This document shows positions 36,176 to 46,720 of a DNA stretch of 64,000 nucleotides, piece after piece. A program made the translations under genes and the position numbers. How positions within the stretch are numbered: the stretch's first letter is position 1; every line of letters begins with the position of its first letter. Under the pieces are notes generated by a model. It did no database searches and was not told where the DNA came from. It saw only the letters and a list, made by a program, of their open reading frames with translations. The DNA comes from Oceanicoccus sagamiensis (lineage in GTDB: Bacteria; Pseudomonadota; Gammaproteobacteria; Pseudomonadales; Dasaniaceae): the NCBI RefSeq assembly GCF_002117105.1, contig NZ_CP019343.1, positions 4,402,001 to 4,466,000 of the forward strand, read 5' to 3'.

Positions 36176-39100
36176 TTAGCTTGCGGTCACTGTATCACCC
36201 ACACTATCGCTGGCTTCTGGCTGCTTATGCTCAGACGCCAACCACATATACACATTCGGTAAAATAAACAGGGTAAAGATAGTACCCACCAACATACCCG
36301 CCACTAACACAATACCAATACTATTACGCGCTTCTGCACCGGGACCGGATACCAATACCAACGGAAAGTGACCCAATACCGTTGCACCGGTAGTCATTAA
36401 TACCGGACGCAAACGAATAATCGAGGCCTCTTTAATCGCCGCCAATTTATCCTTGCCCTGAATCTGCAACTGATTGGCAAACTCCACAATCAAAATGGCA
36501 TTTTTGGCAATCAAGCCCGCCAGCGTAATAAAACCTACCTGCGAATAAATATTAATCGTGGTCCAGCCAACAAAGGTAAATAGCATGGCGCCGGAAAAGG
36601 CCAACGGCACCGAGCCTAACAGCACCACCAAGGGGTCGCGGAAGCTATTAAACTGTACCGCTAGCACCATAAATACAAAGGCTAGTGCAACACCCAATAC
36701 GCCAATCAGAGTATTGCCTTCCTGGCGGATCTGTCTGGATTCACCGGCATAGTCGATGGTGTAGCCCGCTGGCAGGATTTCTTTTGCCGCTTCTTCTAAA
36801 GCGGATAAAGCCTGTTCCTTGGTGGCATTAGGCAAAACACCACCATAAACACGGAAAGCATTTTTCTGCTGAAACTTGGCCAGATAGCGAGGGGCCGATT
36901 TGGTTTCAAGGGTTGCCAGATTGGCTAGTGGAATTAAGTCGCCATCCGGGGTGCGTATTTTCATATCCAGCAATGCCTGTGGATCGGGGCGGCCGCCCTT
37001 TTCTACCATAGGTACAACGCGGTAGGCTTTGCCTTCCAGATCAAAGCGATTGACATAGTTACCCGATAACAATAAACCCATTTGCTTGGTCACATCCTGC
37101 AAAGACATACCGGCATTGGCGACGCGTTCACGGTCTAATTGAAAACGGCCCTGGGGCAAATCAATATTCAGGTTGGTACTGGCAAACATAAACATGCCGG
37201 TTTTATAGGCCGCCGCTACAATTTTTTCTGCATAGGGCAACATATCTTCGGCGCTATCGGGGGACATAATCACCAGCTCAACCGGGAAGTTACCCGCGGT
37301 AGGCAATGCCGAACCCAAGGTTGGAAAGGCTTTTACCCCGGTCACTTGTTTTAACTTTTGAAAAGCTTCGGGAAATATCTCATGCACGGATTTATCCCGC
37401 TCGGAGTAATCAACAAACTCCATCCCCCCAAAAGCACCACCGGGTTGCACTATCTCCCACATGGCATAGGTATGAGGTAGCGAGTGCATGGTAGAAATAA
37501 CATCCAGCATATACTTGCTGGTATATTCCAGCGAAGCATCCGGTGGTGCTGAAGTCACAACACTGATAGAACTTTCATCTTCCGTCGGCGCCAACTCCTG
37601 TTGCGACAATAAAAACAGTGGAATAATCAGCACGGTAAAATACATCCCCACCGCAAACACCTGTGGACCGGAGCCCAGCGTTTTATCCAGCATGCGGCCA
37701 TAGCTTTCCTGAATGCGGATAAACCAGTTATTGACCCACTGGGTAAAGCGCCCTTCATGGCCACCCTCGGGACAGACATAGGCACTCATTATTGGCGACA
37801 ACGTTATCGCTACAACACCAGAAATTAATACCGCCACCGCCAGGGTAAAGGCAAACTCTTTAAATAATACACCGGTTAGCCCTGACAATAAGCCAATGGG
37901 GGCATACACCGCCGCCAGAGTAATTGTCATACCAATAATAGGTGACAGTAGTTGCCTTGAACTGGCCAGAGCTGCCTGAGTGCGAGTCATGCCCTGTCGC
38001 ATAAAACGGGAGACATTTTCCACCACCACAATGGCATCATCGACAACCAAACCCACTGACAGTACCACCGCCAATATGGTTAACAGGTTTAACGAGAACC
38101 CCATCAGTGACATAGCGGCAACGGCACCTAATAGAGAAATAGGTATTGCTACCAAAGGCACCAGCGCCGTTCTTAGGGAGCCCATAAAAGCGACTACCAC
38201 AATGCCCACTAAGATTACGGTTTCGATCAGGGTAATAATAATTTCCCGCAGGGCATTGCGCATATAAGTCGTAACATCGTAGCCAATACCTATTTTCATG
38301 CCGTCAGGCAAAGTGGCATTAATTTCATCCAGAGCCACATAGAGTCGATCACCGATATCAATTTCATTGGAACCCGGTAAAGGCCAGATACCGATATATA
38401 CCGCATCCTGAAGGTCGAGCATGGCATTAACGCTGCCCTCTTCTTCACCCAACTCTACCCGCGCTACATCGCGCACGCGGATAACAGCACCTTCAACTTC
38501 GCGAATTACCATTTGCTCGAAGTCTTCCACGGTTTGCAGTGAGGTATTGACCATTAAGTCGATACGCTGGTTGGTATTTTCACTGCGACCGATGGTGGCA
38601 ATAATATTATTTCTTTGCAGAGCTTCTTCTACATCCCGGGGGCTAAGTTGGAACATCGCCAGACGGTCAGGGTCCATCCATATGCGCATCGCGGGCATGC
38701 GCCCCGCTTCCAGTGTGACATTTTGCACACCGGGGATGGCGGTAAGAATAGGGTTTACCCGGCGGGTCAGGTAGTCACTGGTTTCAGCGCGGGTCATACC
38801 GGCTTTAAGGGGGATATCCAAATAGAAACCGGCAATAGGTCGATCGGCTCGGCGCACTGAAACCGCAGGGTCTTCAGCACCTTGGGGTAGTTCAAAACGA
38901 ATCTGGCTTAGGCGGGAGGATAATTCAGCCAGAGCATCGGTACTTTTCTGGTTTAGCTCTAGCCATACCGTTACCGTGCTCATCCCTGCGGTGGAGGTGG
39001 CATCCACATAATCAACACCGGGGATAGTCGCCGCAATACGTTCAATCGGTTCGGTAATAAAACCCTGTACCACTTCCGCCGATGCGCCTACATAAGGCGT

Positions 39101-39283
39101 ATTGATTACCAGCGAGGCGCTTTCAATTCTGGGGAATTCCTGTATCGGCAAATCCATCGCTGCCCGCACACCGATTAATACCAGCGCCAGTGAAATCACA
39201 ATAGAAAGCACCGGCCTTTCAACAAAAATATCAACCCAGGAGGGTCTATTCTCGGTTTTGGTCTCTGCCTTTGTCTCGCTCAT
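36176..39283 (-). CDS. RND efflux transporter, second system
   Basis: The 1035-residue pump has the RND pattern: VDIFVERPVLSIVISLALVLIGV at TM1, the TM4 Asp pair in VVLSVGLVVDDAIVVVENVSR and a second VGFITLAGLIAKNAILIVEFANQ. It belongs to the drug/solvent exporter type (HAE1-like), in a different branch from the pump at 25073. The long polar N-terminus (residues 1-14) is free. The gene follows the adaptor gene by 2 bp; no OMF gene is present. A hairpin follows the stop codon. Confidence 0.9.
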   Translation of the reverse strand: MSETKAETKTENRPSWVDIFVERPVLSIVISLALVLIGVRAAMDLPIQEFPRIESASLVINTPYVGASAEVVQGFITEPIERIAATIPGVDYVDATSTAGMSTVTVWLELNQKSTDALAELSSRLSQIRFELPQGAEDPAVSVRRADRPIAGFYLDIPLKAGMTRAETSDYLTRRVNPILTAIPGVQNVTLEAGRMPAMRIWMDPDRLAMFQLSPRDVEEALQRNNIIATIGRSENTNQRIDLMVNTSLQTVEDFEQMVIREVEGAVIRVRDVARVELGEEEGSVNAMLDLQDAVYIGIWPLPGSNEIDIGDRLYVALDEINATLPDGMKIGIGYDVTTYMRNALREIIITLIETVILVGIVVVAFMGSLRTALVPLVAIPISLLGAVAAMSLMGFSLNLLTILAVVLSVGLVVDDAIVVVENVSRFMRQGMTRTQAALASSRQLLSPIIGMTITLAAVYAPIGLLSGLTGVLFKEFAFTLAVAVLISGVVAITLSPIMSAYVCPEGGHEGRFTQWVNNWFIRIQESYGRMLDKTLGSGPQVFAVGMYFTVLIIPLFLLSQQELAPTEDESSISVVTSAPPDASLEYTSKYMLDVISTMHSLPHTYAMWEIVQPGGAFGGMEFVDYSERDKSVHEIFPEAFQKLKQVTGVKAFPTLGSALPTAGNFPVELVIMSPDSAEDMLPYAEKIVAAAYKTGMFMFASTNLNIDLPQGRFQLDRERVANAGMSLQDVTKQMGLLLSGNYVNRFDLEGKAYRVVPMVEKGGRPDPQALLDMKIRTPDGDLIPLANLATLETKSAPRYLAKFQQKNAFRVYGGVLPNATKEQALSALEEAAKEILPAGYTIDYAGESRQIRQEGNTLIGVLGVALAFVFMVLAVQFNSFRDPLVVLLGSVPLAFSGAMLFTFVGWTTINIYSQVGFITLAGLIAKNAILIVEFANQLQIQGKDKLAAIKEASIIRLRPVLMTTGATVLGHFPLVLVSGPGAEARNSIGIVLVAGMLVGTIFTLFILPNVYMWLASEHKQPEASDSVGDTVTAS

Positions 39284-39285
39284 GA

Positions 39286-40410
39286 TTATTGCCCCGTCGT
39301 GGGTTCTGAAGTGTCAGCCGTCTTATCCTCGGCAGCCATATCAACCGCTTTAACCAAAATGCCATCACGTAATTTAAAAGCGCCATTGCCCGCAACACGA
39401 TCACTGGGTTCCAGGCCACTCAAAATAACCACATAGCCATCTTGCTCAGGCCCCAGAGTGACCCGGCGTTTAGCCGCGCGTTCCGCCTCAGCCGCACCTT
39501 CTTCGGCGGGCACCAGCACATAGAGATTAGGGCCAAAGGCATCATAGCGAACCGCATTCATCGGTACTCTGGAAACTGTTTGCGGCTCACCCACCGGTGC
39601 AGAGATAGTCACTACAGTGCCGGGGTATAATTTGCCCGCAGTATTATCAACTTCGGCGCGGTAACGTAAATTACCAGAACGGGGGTTAACCCAGGAGTCT
39701 TTGGCAATCACTGTTGCTTTGATACCTTCACCGCGCAGCATCACCGATATCTCATCACCCAGTGCTAAGGATGACTGCCGCTGCGGTAAATAAAAATCCA
39801 GCCAGACCTTGCTGGTATCGCCTACCAAGCGGCTGATCATGGTATTAGGTTGCAAATACTGCCCCACTTCCAGCTCAAAGATCCCGGCGGAAGCATCAAA
39901 GGGCGCGCGAATGGTTTTTTTGCTGATAATCGCTTTAAGGCGATCTTCTGAAGCCACTGCGGCATTGCGTTGGGCCAGTGCCTGATCCCTGGCCTCTTCC
40001 GAGGCAACACCGGTTTTGGCCAGTTTCTGGTTTCTTTCCAGTGCCAGAGCGGCCAGCTGGGCATCGGCTTCAGCAGCGGCTAATTGCGCTTCTTCTTCGG
40101 TGGTATCGAGCTTAAGCAGTAATTGCCCCTGTTTAATCTGGTCACCAGCTTTAAAATCAATGGTTTCGACCCGGCCACCCAGCTCATTGGTCAAATCCAC
40201 CGCCTGCACAGCCACCACATCAGCGGTAGCAGTAATCGTTTGCTGCCATTCAGACGATTCGGTCGTGGCCAGCTCAACGACTTCGGAGGGTTCCCCAAAG
40301 GACTTGCCAAACTCGATCGCTTTGCGGATTTGATGGACTTTATAGGAGGCCAGAATAACGGTGATCAGGACGCAACCGACAATAACCGGCAACCATTTGC
40401 GGAACTTCAT
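39286..40410 (-). CDS. RND efflux membrane fusion protein, second system
   Basis: The 374-residue adaptor has an N-terminal membrane anchor (about residues 7-24), a lipoyl segment (AVDLTNELGGRVETIDFKAGD), a short coiled-coil hairpin (about 105-160), the second lipoyl half (KKTIRAPFDASAGIFELEVG) and beta-barrel/MP domains. It bridges the pump at 36176-39283 to an outer-membrane channel. The anchor is a plain helix, with no lipobox. It is the first gene of the two-gene operon, with the M16C gene diverging 240 bp away. Confidence 0.85.
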   Translation of the reverse strand: MKFRKWLPVIVGCVLITVILASYKVHQIRKAIEFGKSFGEPSEVVELATTESSEWQQTITATADVVAVQAVDLTNELGGRVETIDFKAGDQIKQGQLLLKLDTTEEEAQLAAAEADAQLAALALERNQKLAKTGVASEEARDQALAQRNAAVASEDRLKAIISKKTIRAPFDASAGIFELEVGQYLQPNTMISRLVGDTSKVWLDFYLPQRQSSLALGDEISVMLRGEGIKATVIAKDSWVNPRSGNLRYRAEVDNTAGKLYPGTVVTISAPVGEPQTVSRVPMNAVRYDAFGPNLYVLVPAEEGAAEAERAAKRRVTLGPEQDGYVVILSGLEPSDRVAGNGAFKLRDGILVKAVDMAAEDKTADTSEPTTGQ

Positions 40411-40650
40411 TCAACTCTCCATTGTTATCGTTGTTTAGCAGGGTCTGTTTAGCAGGGTCTTGCTGGCGGCACAGTCAGCCATTTAGCCGCAAGCATACCC
40501 GAATGTTATTATATTGAAAGTTTATATTTGTTAAGTGATATCAATGACTTCTTACGTTTCAAAGGACTGGCTGGATTAGCCAAAAAACTGCCCGTAACGG
40601 GCAATTAGGCGTTACAATAGCCCGCTTATATTGACCATCACGGATAACTA

Positions 40651-43611
40651 ATGACTTCAGCCAGCCAAGCAGTAAATGACAGCCGCTCAAACCACCCCGC
40701 CTTCGAGTGGGTTCGCAGCCAAACCATCGACTCACTGAATATCACCGTTGAAGAATACCGCCATAGAAAAACCGGTGCCGCCCACTACCATATGGCCGCC
40801 AATAATGATGAGAATGTCTTTCTGGTCGCATTGCGAACCGTGCCTATGGACTCCCGCGGTGTGGCTCATATCCTGGAGCATACCGCCCTCTGCGGCAGCG
40901 AGCGCTACCCGGTACGCGACCCGTTCTTTATGATGATCCGTCGCTCACTCAATACCTTTATGAATGCCTTTACCAGCTCCGACTGGACCGCCTACCCCTT
41001 TGCCAGCCAAAACCGCAAAGACTTTAACAATCTGTTAGAGGTCTATTTGGATGCGGTGTTCTTTTCCCGGTTGGATGAGATGGACTTTGCCCAGGAAGGC
41101 CATCGGGTAGAATTTGCTGAAACCGATAATGCCGACAGCGACCTGGTCTATAAAGGCGTAGTGTTTAATGAAATGAAGGGGGCGATGAGTTCAGTGCCCA
41201 GCACGCTGTGGCAAACCCTGTGCAAGCACCTCTACCCAACCACCACCTACCATTACAACAGTGGCGGCGACCCAGTTGATATTCCCGACCTCAGTTACCA
41301 GCAACTGCTCGACTTTTATCGCACCCACTATCACCCCAGCAATGCGATCTTTATGACCTACGGCAATATCAGTGCCGAAGAACATCACGCCAGCTTTGAA
41401 GAACGGGCACTGTCACGGTTTGAAAAACTGGATATCAATATCCATGTCCCTGAAGAAAAACGTTATAGCGCGCCGGTTGCCGCCAAAGAACATTATGCCT
41501 TTGATGAAGAGGGCAGCAGTGACAATAAAAACCATGTGGTTATGGGCTGGTTATGGGGGCAGAGCGCCAATCTGCAAGATTTATTACAAGGGCAATTACT
41601 GTCTAGCGTACTGCTGGATAACAGTAACTCGCCCTTGCAACGCGCCCTGGAAACCACCGAACTGGCCAATTCACCCTCCCCTTTATGCGGCCTTGAAGAC
41701 TCCATGCGTGAGCTAACCTTTGTCTGCGGTGTTGAAGGCGCACAGGCCGCCGACGTAGACAATATCGAAGCGATGATTCTATCAACCATACAAGATGTGG
41801 CTGACAATGGCGTTCCCCAGCAACAGGTCGACGCCGTATTGCACCAGTTAGAGCTACACCAGCGGGAAGTGGGCGGCGATGGCTACCCCTTTGGCCTGCA
41901 ACTTATTCTTGCAGCCATCGGCAATGCCACTCACCGGGGCGACCCTATAGCGGTACTGAATCTGGACCCGGTATTAGAACAACTGCGTGAAGATATTAAA
42001 GACCCTGAATTTATTAAAGGACTGGCGAAAAAGTTATTAATCGACAACCCCCACCGGGTCACGTTGACCATGGCACCCGACAGCGAATTGTCGGCACAGC
42101 GGGATCAGGCAGAAGCGGCCAAACTGGCCGAGATCAAAGCGGCGTTGACCGAGCAGGAAAAACAGCAGATTATCGATCAGGCCCATGCCTTAAACGAGCG
42201 GCAACGGCAAAAGGACGATGAATCTATTCTACCGAAAGTGGGCCTTGAAGATGTCCCCCCCACCATTCGACAGGTGACAGGTGATACCGCCACACTGGGT
42301 GGTATGCCCACCCATAGTTTTTCTCAGGGCACCAACGGCCTGGTTTACCAGCAAGTGTTAATTGAGTTACCGGCATTATCCGATGAACTCACTGCATTGC
42401 TGCCCTATTACACCAGCGCCCTGACTGAAATTGGCATAGGCGATAAAGACTATTTGGCCACTCAGGCCTGGCAGGCCAATATCTGTGGCAGCATTAATGC
42501 CTTTACGACGATGCGCGGCGCCATTGATAACGAGCAAGCGGTGAGCAGTTATTTAATTTTGTCGTCCAAGGCTCTGTCACGCAACCAGCAGCAACAAGCG
42601 CAATTGATGCAGCAAACCTTACAAGATGCCCGTTTCGATGAGTTGCCAAGACTGCGTGAACTGGTGGGCCAGCAACGCGCCCGCCGGGAACAGTCGGTAA
42701 CCAATAACGGCCATAGTCTGGCGATGACAGCTGCCAGCTCAGGTATGAGCCCAGTGGCACAGCTCAGCCATCAATTAAGCGGCTTAGCCGGTATCCAAGC
42801 AGTCAAACAATTGGATGATAGCCTGCAAAACGAGGCAGGGCTGCAAGCCTATGCGGACAAACTCCAAGAGTTGCATCAGCTTATACTCGCCGCCCCCAAA
42901 CAGTGTTTACTGGTAGCCGAAGCCGATAAACTGGCGCAATGCCAACAGAGCATTAGCACCTTATGGGCGGATACCCCTGTAGCAACGAAGACCAGCCCAT
43001 TTAAGCCGGACACTATTCGCCAGATCAATAAGCAATTATGGATAGCCAATACTCAGGTTAACTTTTGTGCCAAGGCCTACCCCACCGTGACCTCTGAACA
43101 CCCTGATGCTGCGGCTTTAACGGTACTGGGCGGTTTTCTGCGCAATGGTTATTTACATCGGGCTATCCGCGAACAAGGGGGCGCTTATGGGGGTGGCGCC
43201 AGTCAGGATTCCAATACGGCTTCATTCCGCTTTTATTCTTATCGCGACCCGCGGCTGGAAGAGACCCTGCAAGATTTTGATGGCGCGGTTAACTGGCTAC
43301 TGGAAACCGAGCATGACCCCGAGCAATTAGAGCAGGCTATTTTAGGGGTGATCAGCAGCCTCGATAAACCGGGCTCACCTGCCGGTGAAGCCAAACAGTC
43401 CTTTCACAATAATTTATTTGGCCGCAGCCACGCACAGCGCAGCGGCTTTAGGCAGCGGGTGCTTGAAGTCTCACTGGATGATTTAAAGCGTGTTACCAGC
43501 CGCTATTTAACACCCGAGAGCGCCAGTCTGGCGGTGGTTACCAACCAGTCTAATGCCGAACCACTGGGCGATTTTGTGAAAATTAACGCTATTGAGACCC
43601 AGACCGTCTAG
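40651..43611 (+). CDS. M16C metallopeptidase (PreP-like)
   Basis: The 986-residue protein has the inverted zinc motif H73-I-L-E76-H77 and a distal Glu in VVFNEMKGAMSS (about residue 175), the M16 active site, and the doubled inactive-half layout of M16C/presequence protease. A glycine-rich GGAYGGGAS near residue 845 is typical of the C-terminal half. PreP-type enzymes degrade short unstructured peptides within a closed chamber. No signal peptide is evident, so it is probably cytoplasmic. It is a single gene in this region, diverging from the RND 2 adaptor. Confidence 0.88.
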   Translation: MTSASQAVNDSRSNHPAFEWVRSQTIDSLNITVEEYRHRKTGAAHYHMAANNDENVFLVALRTVPMDSRGVAHILEHTALCGSERYPVRDPFFMMIRRSLNTFMNAFTSSDWTAYPFASQNRKDFNNLLEVYLDAVFFSRLDEMDFAQEGHRVEFAETDNADSDLVYKGVVFNEMKGAMSSVPSTLWQTLCKHLYPTTTYHYNSGGDPVDIPDLSYQQLLDFYRTHYHPSNAIFMTYGNISAEEHHASFEERALSRFEKLDINIHVPEEKRYSAPVAAKEHYAFDEEGSSDNKNHVVMGWLWGQSANLQDLLQGQLLSSVLLDNSNSPLQRALETTELANSPSPLCGLEDSMRELTFVCGVEGAQAADVDNIEAMILSTIQDVADNGVPQQQVDAVLHQLELHQREVGGDGYPFGLQLILAAIGNATHRGDPIAVLNLDPVLEQLREDIKDPEFIKGLAKKLLIDNPHRVTLTMAPDSELSAQRDQAEAAKLAEIKAALTEQEKQQIIDQAHALNERQRQKDDESILPKVGLEDVPPTIRQVTGDTATLGGMPTHSFSQGTNGLVYQQVLIELPALSDELTALLPYYTSALTEIGIGDKDYLATQAWQANICGSINAFTTMRGAIDNEQAVSSYLILSSKALSRNQQQQAQLMQQTLQDARFDELPRLRELVGQQRARREQSVTNNGHSLAMTAASSGMSPVAQLSHQLSGLAGIQAVKQLDDSLQNEAGLQAYADKLQELHQLILAAPKQCLLVAEADKLAQCQQSISTLWADTPVATKTSPFKPDTIRQINKQLWIANTQVNFCAKAYPTVTSEHPDAAALTVLGGFLRNGYLHRAIREQGGAYGGGASQDSNTASFRFYSYRDPRLEETLQDFDGAVNWLLETEHDPEQLEQAILGVISSLDKPGSPAGEAKQSFHNNLFGRSHAQRSGFRQRVLEVSLDDLKRVTSRYLTPESASLAVVTNQSNAEPLGDFVKINAIETQTV

Positions 43612-43733
43612 AAGCTGTTAAGTTAGGCCTAGCGATATAAAAGTTATGTAAAGGAGATAGCCGCAGCCGTACGGTTCCATAACAATCTATGGCGTATAAG
43701 ATGTTAGAAGTACTCTAAAAGGGTAATGATTTT

Positions 43734-44441
43734 ATGAACTCACATATTTTAATCGCCGACGATGACGTTGAGCTATGCCGCCTGCTAACAGACTTTCTGC
43801 AACTGGAGGGCTTTACCGTTTCCTCCGTGCACAATGGCGACGTGGCTGTCGATGAGTTTCAAAGCAAAAAATATGACCTGATGGTATTGGATATTATGCT
43901 GCCCGGCAGGCAAGGTCTGGATGTATTGCGGGCCGTGCGTAATACCAGCGACCTCCCAGTAGTGATGCTAACCGCAAGGGGTGACGATACCGATCGTATT
44001 CTGGGCCTGGAACTGGGTGCCGATGACTATGTGCCCAAACCCTGTAACCCTAAAGAGTTAGCCGCCCGAGTAAGAGCTGTATTACGCCGTGCGCAAAATA
44101 CCCAGCAGCAAAAGTCCCCCAGTATTTTATCCACCGGTGAATTATTATTGGATATCACCCGCCGCGAACTGTATTACAAAGAGGAAGCGATTCATTTAAC
44201 CTCAACCGAATTTGAAATTTTGCAGCTGCTCATGCAACGGGCTGGCAGCGTGGTGGATAAAGAAAATATTTCCAGTGAAGTATTAAAACGCAAACTGGCC
44301 GCCTATGACCGCAGCATTGACGTGCATATCAGCAATATCCGCAAAAAACTCAGCCAGTGCGGCGTCGATGATGACCTGATAAAAAATATTCGTGGTGTAG
44401 GCTACCAGTTTACCCAAGCCATGCTGACTGAAGACAAATAG
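43734..44441 (+). CDS. OmpR-family response regulator, CpxR-like
   Basis: The 235-residue regulator has a receiver domain with the acidic pocket (LIADDD) and phosphorylation Asp in LMVLDIMLPGRQGLDVLRAV, followed by an OmpR-type winged helix (about 135-225; RSIDVHISNIRKKLSQ). VPKPCNPKELAARVRAVLRR is typical of the CpxR branch. It controls transcription in response to its kinase, encoded 15 bp downstream. Cpx systems respond to envelope stress; the signal here is unknown. Upstream of the ATG the 120-bp gap shows no clear box by eye. Confidence 0.9.
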   Translation: MNSHILIADDDVELCRLLTDFLQLEGFTVSSVHNGDVAVDEFQSKKYDLMVLDIMLPGRQGLDVLRAVRNTSDLPVVMLTARGDDTDRILGLELGADDYVPKPCNPKELAARVRAVLRRAQNTQQQKSPSILSTGELLLDITRRELYYKEEAIHLTSTEFEILQLLMQRAGSVVDKENISSEVLKRKLAAYDRSIDVHISNIRKKLSQCGVDDDLIKNIRGVGYQFTQAMLTEDK

Positions 44442-44456
44442 GTTTAGGCTGCGCCA

Positions 44457-45827
44457 ATGAACCGGCTTTTTTTTAAAATCTTTATTAGCTTTTGGTTAAT
44501 TACCATTGCGGTATTACTCGCCATGTTGGCGGCCACGCGTTATATCGCAGAAATCGAACAGTCGCCCAACCCTTCTCCCTATGAGTTGGGTAAAGCTGCA
44601 CAAGGTATTTTGTCGCGCACCGCAGATATTGCTCAAGAAAGAACCCCTAAAGAGCTGGAGTTGTGGATTCAAGGCCTGCCGAGTATCCACAGTGTTAATG
44701 CCTATATTATTAATCTGGAAGACCCTAAACGCTCAACCATTGTACCAGATGATGTGCGCCGTGCCGCCGCGCAATTATCGCTGGAGCAACCCAAGCTCAC
44801 GGTTAAACTCACCACCTCAATGCTCTATGGCCAACTGCTTATTCGAGATGGCAAACCCATTTCAGAATTATTAATAGCTACCCCCTTACCCCCTTCGCCA
44901 CTGGTTTACTTTTTTACCACCTATATCTGGTTCCGTTTATTGGCGGCGATCCTGGTCAGTGGTTTAATCTGTTTCTTTATGGCCCGGGCCATCACCCGCC
45001 CTATTGTTGCCCTGCGAGATGCCACCCAAGAGTTAGCCGAAGGCAATTTGGATTTCCGCTTTGATTTAAGCAAATACCGCAGTGATGAAATTTCTGAGCT
45101 GGGCCATGATTTTAATAATATGGCGGAGCGTATTGGCCAAACACTGGAAGAACAAAAACAATTGGTACGGGATATTTCCCACGAACTGCGCTCACCCTTG
45201 GGCCGTATTCAAGTTGCTCTGGCGCTGGCCCAACGCAAGCACGGCGAAGATACCGCGGAACTGGAGCGGGTAGAAAAAGAATGCGACCGTTTAAATGCAT
45301 TAATTGGGCAACTCTTGGTTGTTCCCAACTATAACCAGCCACTGGATGACACCATCGACCTGGTTTCACTGGTCAAAGGTATTGCCAGCGATGACCAATT
45401 AGAAGCCGAGCAAGGCCATAAAACTATTGAAGTGAAAACCGATTTGGAAGAATTATTATTTACCACTTCCGGTAATTTAATGTGGCATGCGGTAGATAAT
45501 CTGACGCGAAACGCCCTGCGCCACGCCCCTGAAAATACCACCGTGACCATTCATCTTGGCTATCAACCAGCCGATGGCAATATTCGTATTACCGTCAGTG
45601 ATCAGGGTCAGGGTGTGCCTGATGATTTGATCGAAAATATCTTCCACCCGTTTTATCGCGTGGAAACCGAGCGTGGTCATAGTGATACCGGAGGCCATGG
45701 TCTGGGCTTATCCATTGCGAGCCGAGCGATTGAACACCATGGCGGCAGCATTAAAGCACGCAATATTAGCCGTGGCTTTGAAGTCGCTATCAGCCTGCCG
45801 GATAACTTACTGGTAGAAAGCCACTGA
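44457..45827 (+). CDS. Sensor histidine kinase, CpxA-like
   Basis: The 456-residue kinase has two N-terminal membrane segments (about residues 8-28 and 155-180) flanking a periplasmic sensor, a HAMP domain (about 180-230), the phospho-acceptor His in the H-box RDISHELRSPLGRIQVALAL (about residue 240), and a HATPase domain with the N-box NLTRNALRHAP, DQGQGVPDD and HGLGLSIASRA. It phosphorylates the response regulator encoded just upstream. Its stop overlaps the convergent GNAT gene by 21 bp. Confidence 0.9.
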   Translation: MNRLFFKIFISFWLITIAVLLAMLAATRYIAEIEQSPNPSPYELGKAAQGILSRTADIAQERTPKELELWIQGLPSIHSVNAYIINLEDPKRSTIVPDDVRRAAAQLSLEQPKLTVKLTTSMLYGQLLIRDGKPISELLIATPLPPSPLVYFFTTYIWFRLLAAILVSGLICFFMARAITRPIVALRDATQELAEGNLDFRFDLSKYRSDEISELGHDFNNMAERIGQTLEEQKQLVRDISHELRSPLGRIQVALALAQRKHGEDTAELERVEKECDRLNALIGQLLVVPNYNQPLDDTIDLVSLVKGIASDDQLEAEQGHKTIEVKTDLEELLFTTSGNLMWHAVDNLTRNALRHAPENTTVTIHLGYQPADGNIRITVSDQGQGVPDDLIENIFHPFYRVETERGHSDTGGHGLGLSIASRAIEHHGGSIKARNISRGFEVAISLPDNLLVESH

Positions 45828-46442
45828 TGACTGGCCAGCCTCTGGCTCTCGCACCATCGCCCACATAGCGGGCCCATCAGGCAGCTGCAAGGTTTGCGTC
45901 ACCTCAAAGCCAAAGCGTCGGTAAAAACCCAGATTATGGTAGTTAGAGGACTCCAGATAGGCCGGTAACTGCTGCTGGTCACAACGCTTTAACACCGATA
46001 GCAATAGCTGGCTTGCCAGCGATGCCCCACCCTGCCACTGACCGCGACAAGCCGGGTCCGTACCAATAATCGCCAAATACCAATGAGGCTGCGCAATACG
46101 CGCCGCTGCCGTTATGCGCTGCACCTGCTGCGCCCGATCAACCGCACCCCGCAAGCGCACCATCGCTTCAAGGGAATTAAGGATAACCGCTAACAGTGAG
46201 GGCTCCCCAGGAGAGGGCCGCTGCCATACCGCCGCTGACCGGCCTGCCACCGTTTCAATCAGCCCACTGTGGCGATAAGTTTTTATCGCCAATTGCATAA
46301 TGCCTTCAATCCTTTGCAAGCGGCCTTGCTGCTGCGGGATGATATAAGCCATCACCGGGTCATCAGCAAAGGCCTTGGCCAACAGTGCGGCCAAGCCAGA
46401 GCTGGCTGGTGTCGCCTCAACGATAGAACTGTCTATATTCAT
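45807..46442 (-). CDS. GNAT-family N-acetyltransferase
   Basis: The 211-residue product has the GNAT acetyl-CoA loop region (LAIIGTDPACRGQWQGGASLASQLLLSVL, with the R/Q-x-x-G-x-G/A-type pyrophosphate contact) and a C-terminal YESS-YHNLGFYRRFGFEVTQ-like strand typical of drug or small-molecule acetyltransferases. The substrate is unknown. The ATG at 46442 is preferred because GGGG lies just upstream; starts at 46484 have no ribosome site. Its stop lies inside the kinase gene's 3' end. Confidence 0.8.
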   Translation of the reverse strand: MNIDSSIVEATPASSGLAALLAKAFADDPVMAYIIPQQQGRLQRIEGIMQLAIKTYRHSGLIETVAGRSAAVWQRPSPGEPSLLAVILNSLEAMVRLRGAVDRAQQVQRITAAARIAQPHWYLAIIGTDPACRGQWQGGASLASQLLLSVLKRCDQQQLPAYLESSNYHNLGFYRRFGFEVTQTLQLPDGPAMWAMVREPEAGQSSVAFYQ

Positions 46443-46720
46443 TATCCCCTGGCTTCGTTGCAACGCTGCTAAGCTGGACATCACTGGAAACTAACACGAT
46501 ATTGACCATAAGCTTAGCAGAACAGCGATTAACACTTTATACTCAGCCACCGGAACATAGGAAGCCCATCGCCTGAGTCACCCAGCCGCTATCAACATCC
46601 TGAGCATTGATTAAAAACCTATGGAGATAGCGCTGGCTTCAAAATATATTATTGCTATACTCTTTGGGCATTATAATGACAATAAACGCTCTGGGCTCAA
46701 TCAAGATACCACGAATAACA

